The position numbers and the translations under genes were made by a program. From JBKECA01 sp047973435 (GTDB lineage: Bacteria; Planctomycetota; Planctomycetia; Planctomycetales; Planctomycetaceae), in the NCBI GenBank assembly GCA_047973435.1, contig JBKECA010000551.1, forward strand, positions 1 through 6,962: a stretch of DNA of 6,962 nucleotides, read 5' to 3'. Positions 1 to 4,061 of this stretch are shown in pieces. The notes beneath the pieces were generated by a model. That model worked only from the letters and a program-made list of their open reading frames with translations, was not told where the DNA came from and did no database searches. The first letter of the stretch is position 1. Every line of letters begins with the position of its first letter.

Positions 1-1068
1 CAACGGCTGGCCCGGTCGCCAGGCAATCTTGCCTTCCACCGGTCCCCATTCCGTGTGCACAGTACAGGCGGCACGGGACTGCTTCGCCCGCTCCATCTGC
101 GAACGGCGGACTCCCAACGTGCCAGTTTCGCTGAACAGGATGTTCTCCAGACTATCGGCCGACTCCGGCCGACACAGCACCGACAGCATCACACCGGGGC
201 GATCCTTCTTCATCTGGATGGCTGTCGAGTAGACATCCAATGCGCCCGCCGACATCAGTTGTCGCTTGGTGTGGCCCAGAACTTCACCCGAGACGGTATC
301 GAGGTTTGTCTCCAGCAGCATGACGATATCCCGCTGCGGTGTCTCGATCGTTTCGCCCACGATCAGGCGGAGTACATTGGCACGGTCGCGGAAGTCCTTG
401 GTCCCTGCTCCGTAGCCAATCGTCTCGATCGTCATCTCCGGCAACGGCACGTAGGCATCGACAAGCACTTTGAGAATCGCTGCGCCCGTGGGGGTCGTCA
501 ACTCCGCATCAATGGGGACATCGACGAGCGGCGCCCCTTTGAGCAGTTCCGCCGTGCCCGGAGTGGGCACCTGACAGACGCCGTGATCGATCTTCACTTG
601 CCCCCGTCCCGTCGGAACGCGGCTGCAGAGGATGGTGTCTGCTCCAAGCAAATCAAAGCCGACAGCGGCACCAACGATATCGACGATGGAGTCAATCGCG
701 CCGACCTCGTGAAAGTGGACGGTGTCGACGGACATCCCGTGCACGCGGGCCTCCGCTTCGGCCACCGCCTGAAAAATCTGCAGCGCCAGGTCCTTTTGCG
801 AAGTCTTCAGCGCGGGACCCGCCTCCTCCAGAATTTGCTGAATGTCGCTGAGGTGTCGATGGGCATGCTGCTCGGGATGGCGGACGTTGACCTTTGTCGC
901 CCGAAACCCTCCTTTGACTACCGATCGGATCTCCAGCGTCACGCCAGTGAGATTCAGTGCATCGATAGCTTCGAGCAGGGCCTGTCGATCGACCCCGGCA
1001 TCCAGGAGGGCTCCGAGTGTCATGTCGCCGCTGATGCCGGTGGCACAGTCCAGATAGGCTACTCGCAT
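1..1068 (-). CDS. larC: LarC, nickel-pincer cofactor nickel insertase (3' end outside window)
   Basis: LarC inserts nickel, using CTP, into the bis-thiocarboxylated pyridinium mononucleotide made by LarB and LarE, giving the cofactor of lactate racemase-type enzymes; it is cytoplasmic. The minus strand reads from ATG at 1068 without a stop to base 1, giving 356 residues, against about 400 or more for the family, so roughly the last 50 codons are missing. Family signatures seen: YLDCATGISGDM at residues 5-16, HFHEVGAIDSIVDIVG at 118-133, PTPGTAELLKGAP at 168-180, ELTTPTGAAIL at 189-199, GYGAGTKDFRDRANVLR at 218-234, GALDVYSTAIQMKKDRPG at 275-292 and ETGTLGVRRSQMER at 314-327. The usual N-I-D-D stretch reads NLDTVSGE (255-262). 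A weak GGAA lies 8-11 bases before the ATG. Both the LarC1 and LarC2 parts are in one frame, unlike the frameshifted L. plantarum gene. No larB or larE is in the window. The family call is secure. Confidence 0.95.
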   Translation of the reverse strand, partial: MRVAYLDCATGISGDMTLGALLDAGVDRQALLEAIDALNLTGVTLEIRSVVKGGFRATKVNVRHPEQHAHRHLSDIQQILEEAGPALKTSQKDLALQIFQAVAEAEARVHGMSVDTVHFHEVGAIDSIVDIVGAAVGFDLLGADTILCSRVPTGRGQVKIDHGVCQVPTPGTAELLKGAPLVDVPIDAELTTPTGAAILKVLVDAYVPLPEMTIETIGYGAGTKDFRDRANVLRLIVGETIETPQRDIVMLLETNLDTVSGEVLGHTKRQLMSAGALDVYSTAIQMKKDRPGVMLSVLCRPESADSLENILFSETGTLGVRRSQMERAKQSRAACTVHTEWGPVEGKIAWRPGQPL

Positions 1069-1115
1069 TGATGGTTCCGCACAAAACGGGATGGCTGTTG
1101 TGTAAGACCTGTCCT

Positions 1116-1132
1116 CCCACATGAGCTGTGGG
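1116..1132. other. Small perfect hairpin upstream of larC
   Basis: Six-base arms CCCACA (1116-1121) and TGTGGG (1127-1132) flank the five-base loop TGAGC. It lies about 50 bases upstream of the larC ATG. There is no T-run on either side, so it is not a typical intrinsic terminator. It may be a structure in the larC 5' leader, or chance. Confidence 0.3.
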
Positions 1133-1144
1133 GACCGTGAGAGA

Positions 1145-1230
1145 TATACCGCACGCGGTCAATGTTGATACGTTTTGCCTCGCGGGGCTTTAACGTCCGA
1201 TTCCTCTCACTCGCTGCCGCGGGCAGTATA
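1145..1230 (-). repeat. 86-bp dispersed repeat, copy 1 (left arm of inverted pair)
   Basis: The reverse complement of this segment matches the copy at 3910-3995 at 83 of 86 positions, aligned by hand without gaps. The unit is bounded by imperfect terminal inverted repeats, TATACCGCAC at one end and TATACTGCCC at the other. Each end can fold into a small hairpin: ACCGC/GCGGT around a two-base loop and CTGCC/GGCAG around a three-base loop. It contains no credible gene. The form suggests a miniature non-autonomous mobile repeat or a REP-like family. The mobilising enzyme cannot be named from this window. Confidence 0.85.
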
Positions 1231-1231
1231 G

Positions 1232-1317
1232 TCTACTCCCCGCGGTCGCGTGTGAGATCATTCGGACGCGATTGCCTCGCGAGGCAAAACGTATCAACAT
1301 TGACAGCGTCGGGTATA
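1232..1317 (+). repeat. 86-bp dispersed repeat, copy 2 (right arm, diverged)
   Basis: This copy has the same orientation as the one at 3910-3995 and matches it at about 71 of 86 positions. It is inverted relative to copy 1, which it matches at about 70 of 86, with a single base (G1231) between them. Conserved blocks include ATTCGGACG, CGCGAGGCAAAACG and ATCAACATTGAC. It contains a perfect 12-base palindrome, GCCTCGCGAGGC (1274-1285). The greater divergence suggests that it is older or under less constraint than copies 1 and 3. Confidence 0.8.
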
Positions 1318-1426
1318 GCGAGTCGGAGTACGTTCGCACTCGACCAGTCCACATTGGGCATTTGATCCGGCGGCTGACGCCAGTCGACCTGCTGCTGTCG
1401 GCCTGCCGGGAACTGTGTGAAGCGTA

Positions 1427-1454
1427 CGTGACCACGGATCGCCGACCGGTCACG
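1427..1454 (-). other. Hairpin directly downstream of the cyclase gene
   Basis: Perfect seven-base arms CGTGACC (1427-1433) and GGTCACG (1448-1454) enclose a 14-base loop. The structure starts two bases after the minus-strand TAG stop at 1457-1459. No U-run follows on the minus strand, so it could act as a transcript-end stabiliser or a rho-dependent end rather than a classic intrinsic terminator. Confidence 0.35.
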
Positions 1455-1456
1455 GA

Positions 1457-2389
1457 CTATTCGGCTTCGGTGGTCTCCGCATCGGATTCCATCCACTTCA
1501 TGGCCCGATCCATCGGTTCAATTCGCAGTACGACGGCCCCGTCGCGGAAGATACGTACCGTGCCGGTTGATTCCGATACTGCAATCGCCACCGCTTTGGT
1601 GGCCCTCGAGATCGACGCAGCCGCCCAGTGGCGTGACCCCAGTCCTTTAGACAACGTCAGGTTCTCACCCGGTGCATTCAGAATGCGGCCGGCGGCCATG
1701 ACGCAGCCGTCGCTGGAAATGAGGAACGCACCGTCAATTTGTGCCAACTCCTTCATGCTTTCACGCACTTTTGCGCTGCGGATCATCCGATCTTTCTTTT
1801 GATAACCCTTGAAGGGATCGTGTACCTGTTCGTGCGACATCTGCAATGTCTTGCGGTGATCGCCAACAACGAACAGCGTGCCAACCTTTTTTCCCTCGCG
1901 ACCTTCGCGGCCGATCTCCACCGCAAGATCAACGACGCGCCGCAACGTTTCGAGCGGAACCTGGGTCTCCAGCCGCTGCAGATCACGGCTGGTCAGCTTG
2001 GACAGATGTTCGTACAGGCTGACAATGGCCTGCGTGTCGATGGCGTCCCGGTCAAAGCTGGAAAAGAGCGCCACAACCCGCGAGCCGGTTTGCAGCAGTT
2101 CATCGGCCACGGCCTCAACCAGCGCCTGGGCCAACTGGACCTGACGGGTCTGCGGTTCATCCGAGAGTTGAATTATCGGCAGGTTGTCTTCCGCCACAGC
2201 CGCTTGTACCTCCTCCACGTGCGAAGCGACGATCAGTTTCAGGGGTTCCAGCGCTTTGGCGACCTCCTGAAAATCGTAGGGCCATTCAGCGAGCATGATC
2301 ACGCCGGCCACCTGCATATCCGCACCAACCTGTTGTGCGGACTTGAGCAGGCTGCTTAGCTGCGGCGGAATAGGCAAACGTTTAGACAT
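1457..2389 (-). CDS. Diadenylate cyclase (DisA_N/DAC domain) with extra N-terminal domain
   Basis: Predicted to condense two ATP into the second messenger c-di-AMP in the cytoplasm. From ATG 2389 it has 310 residues. Residues about 1-115 form an alternating alpha/beta region resembling the pyruvate-kinase-C-like domain of archaeal DacZ. Residues about 150-295 are the DAC domain, with DGA at 219-221, GSRHWAAASI at 251-260 and VSESTGTVRIF at 271-281. There is no DisA helix-hairpin-helix DNA-binding tail and no membrane segment, so it is neither classic DisA nor membrane CdaA. The second catalytic motif reads RHW where DisA has RHR. An in-frame GTG at 2413 would add eight residues; ATG 2389 is preferred because the good PPQL-type start follows it, though neither has a clear Shine-Dalgarno sequence. 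It is divergent from the BON gene. The domain call is firm; activity and the DacZ-like label are inference. Confidence 0.88.
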   Translation of the reverse strand: MSKRLPIPPQLSSLLKSAQQVGADMQVAGVIMLAEWPYDFQEVAKALEPLKLIVASHVEEVQAAVAEDNLPIIQLSDEPQTRQVQLAQALVEAVADELLQTGSRVVALFSSFDRDAIDTQAIVSLYEHLSKLTSRDLQRLETQVPLETLRRVVDLAVEIGREGREGKKVGTLFVVGDHRKTLQMSHEQVHDPFKGYQKKDRMIRSAKVRESMKELAQIDGAFLISSDGCVMAAGRILNAPGENLTLSKGLGSRHWAAASISRATKAVAIAVSESTGTVRIFRDGAVVLRIEPMDRAMKWMESDAETTEAE

Positions 2390-2494
2390 AGCGTCGAAAT
2401 CACCATAACCCACTCAGCGACAACCACTTCGAGATAGTCGTGAAATACGGGACAGGCGGCCAGCCGAGAGTGTCGGGTCGCCGCTTCCAGCTGC

Positions 2495-2522
2495 AATTTA
2501 TGAGGTTACGTCGCGACGTCAA
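2495..2522 (-). promoter_or_regulatory. Candidate sigma-70-type promoter for the diadenylate cyclase
   Basis: On the minus strand TTGACG (2522-2517, five of six to the -35 consensus) is followed after 16 bases by TAAATT (2500-2495, four of six to the -10 consensus). Transcription would start near 2488, leaving a leader of about 100 bases before ATG 2389. The spacing is close to ideal, but the -10 is weak. Confidence 0.4.
2508..2519. promoter_or_regulatory. 12-bp perfect palindrome in the cyclase promoter (possible operator)
   Basis: ACGTCGCGACGT is a perfect palindrome at 2508-2519. It covers most of the spacer of the proposed promoter and three bases of its -35 element, which is where a repressor dimer could block RNA polymerase. 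No regulator gene is in the window, and the site could be chance in G+C-rich DNA. Confidence 0.35.
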
Positions 2523-2629
2523 CTCGACACGCCCCAGAATGGCGCATGAAACAAGTATCAGGCTCGGGAGATCGCATTGAAGCAGAACAAATCTCTCAAA
2601 AACTCGGCACATTCTTCTCGATTAAATCA

Positions 2630-2651
2630 CAGATCAGCGTATACTGGTCTG
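2630..2651 (+). promoter_or_regulatory. Inverted repeat around a TATACT box upstream of the BON gene
   Basis: Arms CAGATCAG (2630-2637) and CTGGTCTG (2644-2651) pair at seven of eight positions around a six-base centre. TATACT at 2640-2645 fits a -10 element for the BON gene, but I find no good -35 at normal spacing. It could be an activator- or repressor-controlled promoter about 85 bases before the start codon. Confidence 0.3.
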
Positions 2652-2720
2652 TGTAGTGTGGCAGTCACAAGGAGGCGCTGACCACCTGACACTGCCCATG
2701 TGCTGACGGGCTTGATCTCA

Positions 2721-2726
2721 AGGAGG
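2721..2726 (+). promoter_or_regulatory. Strong Shine-Dalgarno site of the BON gene
   Basis: AGGAGG at 2721-2726 lies five bases before ATG 2732 and fixes the start. It is the only near-consensus ribosome binding site next to a gene in this window. Confidence 0.8.
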
Positions 2727-2731
2727 GTCCT

Positions 2732-3097
2732 ATGAAGCTGTTCAACCGTTCGATCTTCGACGCCGCTGAGACCGACCAGATCCTCGATACACCGATCGCG
2801 TTCGACGATCCGGTCCCCGCCGACTCCGGGATTTTTCGCGATTCGAATCCGACGCGTTCGCACTCGGTCGAACGTCAGGTTCAACGCAAGCTGCTGGCTC
2901 ATCCCCAGTTGCGGTTCTCTTCGCTGGTGGTCCGGCGGACTCCAGAAGGTGTCTGCCTGGAGGGCGTTCTGACCGCTACTGACGGCTGTGACGTCTGCTC
3001 ACTGGCCCGGCAGGTCGAAGGGGTTGACCAGGTGCTCAACCACCTGCTGCTCCACACAACGGAGTTGCCGACAGGCTCGACCGTCGACCTTGTCTAA
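2732..3097 (+). CDS. Small cytoplasmic BON-domain protein
   Basis: A 121-residue protein with one BON-like domain at about residues 45-110. The pattern is SVERQVQRKLLAHPQLRF (helix), then VVRRTPEGVCLEGVL (two strands with the conserved glycine turn), then CDVCSLARQVEGVDQVLNHL (helix and final strand). BON domains occur in OsmY-type and secretin-associated proteins and are thought to bind phospholipid or ligands. This one has no signal peptide or membrane segment, so it should be cytoplasmic. Residues 1-44 are acidic and probably disordered. Two cysteines (C86, C89) sit as CDVC in the last part. The start is fixed by AGGAGG five bases upstream, and a terminator follows five bases after the stop, so it is a single-gene transcript. 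Its role is unknown. The domain call is good but rests on pattern alone. Confidence 0.8.
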   Translation: MKLFNRSIFDAAETDQILDTPIAFDDPVPADSGIFRDSNPTRSHSVERQVQRKLLAHPQLRFSSLVVRRTPEGVCLEGVLTATDGCDVCSLARQVEGVDQVLNHLLLHTTELPTGSTVDLV

Positions 3098-3101
3098 ACG
3101 T

Positions 3102-3128
3102 AACCCTTCAGCCGTCTGATGGGGTTTT
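3102..3128 (+). terminator. Rho-independent terminator of the BON gene
   Basis: AACCC (3102-3106) plus TCAG (3108-3111) pairs with CTGA (3116-3119) plus GGGTT (3122-3126), with a small bulge and a four-base loop. TTTT (3125-3128) closes it. It begins four bases after the BON stop codon. The T-run is short but the position is right. Confidence 0.6.
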
Positions 3129-3158
3129 CGTGAACGGTGGGAGGGTTCCGGTTCGGTT

Positions 3159-3661
3159 TCAGGTGGCCTGGGCTGCGAGAATGGTGCCGATGGGCTGCCG
3201 GTTTCGCAGCCGCAGGGTGCGGAAGATGGTCATCAGAATCGACTGCGTCGTCGCTCCCTGCTGGCTGGGGTTGGCGTAGCTCGTTTTGCGGATCATCACG
3301 GCTGGACGAATGGCTAGTTCGCCGGGGTTGTTGTCCGAGTCACGCAGGAACGTCAGCAGCTGTTCGCTGTATTTGAGCCGCCGCTGCGAGAGTCGCTGGG
3401 CGTCGGGATGACGCCAGGTTTCCGTGCCGAGCTTGTTCAGTCGGGCTTCGAACTGCTGGATCGACAGGTCGTACTCGTCCGCGCGGGAGGCTTCGCCAAT
3501 GCACTCGCACGTGTGGCGTGCAGCGTCTTCGCGTCGCGATAAACCCGCACCAGCTGAAGGCAGAACGACGCCCATTCGAGGTAGTGCGACGACGTCTCGT
3601 CCACAGCGGCAACATCGCGCGGTCTTGCCTTGTCGGCAAGCACGCCGAACAAATGCGGCCA
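3159..3661 (-). pseudogene. IS66-family transposase remnant (frameshifted C-terminal part)
   Basis: This is the degraded C-terminal end of a DDE transposase. The last about 100 codons before the TGA at 3159-3161 read as the IS66 tail: QFEARLNKLGTETW, then RLSQRRLKYSEQLLTFL, then NNPGELAIRPAVMIRKTSY and ILMTIFRTLRLRNRQPIG. The glutamate of NNPGELAIRP fits the last catalytic acidic residue. Upstream, about 3540-3661, the homologous sequence continues in another frame (ASFCLQLVRVYRDAKTL), so a frameshift lies between about 3480 and 3545, and an in-frame TGA at 3662-3664 stops that segment. The V-P-F usually found before the D-N-N motif is absent. The first catalytic aspartates, the IS66 accessory genes and the IS ends are not visible. 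It is surely non-functional. The family is recognised by pattern. Confidence 0.75.
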
Positions 3662-3909
3662 TCATTTCTGCTGGTCGGCGCAGGCAATGGCGTCGTACGG
3701 GGACGGCGTTGCTGGCAGTCACCGTTACACCGTACAGCCTCGCGAGATGAGGGCGAGAATCGCTGGGGATCGAGGCCGTGGGCACCCAACGAATCCGTGA
3801 TCACCGTGCTGTCAGAGTCGCGGGTGCCCCCCCCTCACCATCCGTACAATGGACAACGACCTGTGAACGGGTTCCGGCAGCAACTCATAGAAACCACACG
3901 AGGACTTCT
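3662..3909. other. Non-coding stretch between the transposase remnant and repeat copy 3
   Basis: G+C-rich sequence with no convincing gene on either strand. It may include further decayed insertion-sequence DNA, but I cannot align it to a family. It contains a run of eight C at 3827-3834. No clear promoter for the downstream gene is seen here. Confidence 0.5.
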
Positions 3910-3995
3910 TATACTGCCCGCGGCAGCGAGTGAGAGGATTCGGACGTTATAGCCCCGCGAGGCAAAACGGATCAACATTGACCGCGTGCGGTATA
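3910..3995 (+). repeat. 86-bp dispersed repeat, copy 3
   Basis: Matches the reverse complement of copy 1 at 83 of 86 positions and copy 2 directly at 71 of 86. Its ends are TATACTGCCC and, on the other strand, TATACCGCAC. Hairpins CTGCC/GGCAG (3914-3926) and ACCGC/GCGGT (3981-3992) sit just inside each end. It ends 66 bases before the preferred start of the CtaG-ferredoxin gene, and that gene's open frame reads back through it. TATACT at 3910-3915 could by chance act as a -10 box. Confidence 0.85.
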
Positions 3996-4061
3996 GTTGC
4001 ATTCGCCCACGAGATCAGTCAACATCAACCTAAAAATAGCCTCAACACAACGACATTTGAT

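Larger units (their letters stand above)
1069..1456. other. Non-coding gap between larC and the diadenylate cyclase gene
   Basis: This stretch lies between the larC start and the cyclase stop codon. It holds a small hairpin (1116-1132), the head-to-head repeat pair (1145-1317) and a second hairpin beside the cyclase stop (1427-1454). Open frames cross it on both strands, but they run through the repeat arms and resemble no family I know. I see no RNA gene. Positions 1318-1426 hold nothing I can identify. Confidence 0.6.
2414..2731. other. Divergent intergenic control region
   Basis: About 320 bases separate the cyclase start and the BON gene start. The region holds a minus-strand promoter candidate with an overlapping palindrome, an inverted repeat around TATACT, a second stem with AAGGAGG in its loop, and the BON ribosome binding site. 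A 70-codon minus-strand frame (2400-2612) overlaps the cyclase start and has no recognisable features, so I do not call it a gene. Confidence 0.55.

Noticed and set aside
55..1071. Long plus-strand open frame of 338 codons
   Set aside because: It is antisense to larC, whose minus-strand product matches the family throughout; this frame gives a histidine- and arginine-rich product with no recognisable domain.
1145..1317. Inverted repeats as a CRISPR array
   Set aside because: There are two inverted 86-bp arms with one base between them, not short direct repeats with unique spacers, and no cas gene is present.
1272..1802. Plus-strand frame of 176 codons starting in repeat copy 2
   Set aside because: It runs antisense into the well-supported diadenylate cyclase gene, begins inside a repeat and has no family features.
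1739..2359. Plus-strand frame of 206 codons
   Set aside because: It lies wholly antisense to the cyclase gene and resembles no known protein.
2400..2612. Minus-strand frame of 70 codons upstream of the cyclase
   Set aside because: It overlaps the proposed promoter and the cyclase start, has no ribosome binding site and shows no domain or signal peptide.
2698..2706. ATG-TGC-TGA mini-frame after AAGGAGG, as a leader peptide
   Set aside because: The Shine-Dalgarno is about 22 bases away, too far for efficient use, and a two-codon peptide cannot be supported.
3827..3834. Run of eight C as a phase-variable tract
   Set aside because: It lies in non-coding sequence about 230 bases before the CtaG start and in no evident promoter spacer, so there is no sign that slippage would switch a gene.
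3518..3952. Plus-strand frame of 144 codons
   Set aside because: It crosses the transposase remnant in antisense and has no domain or credible start.
3159..3995. An intact IS66 insertion sequence bounded by the 86-bp repeat
   Set aside because: Only a frameshifted C-terminal transposase part is present, there are no accessory genes, and the second end nearest to it is missing; the repeat also occurs without transposase sequence at 1145-1317.
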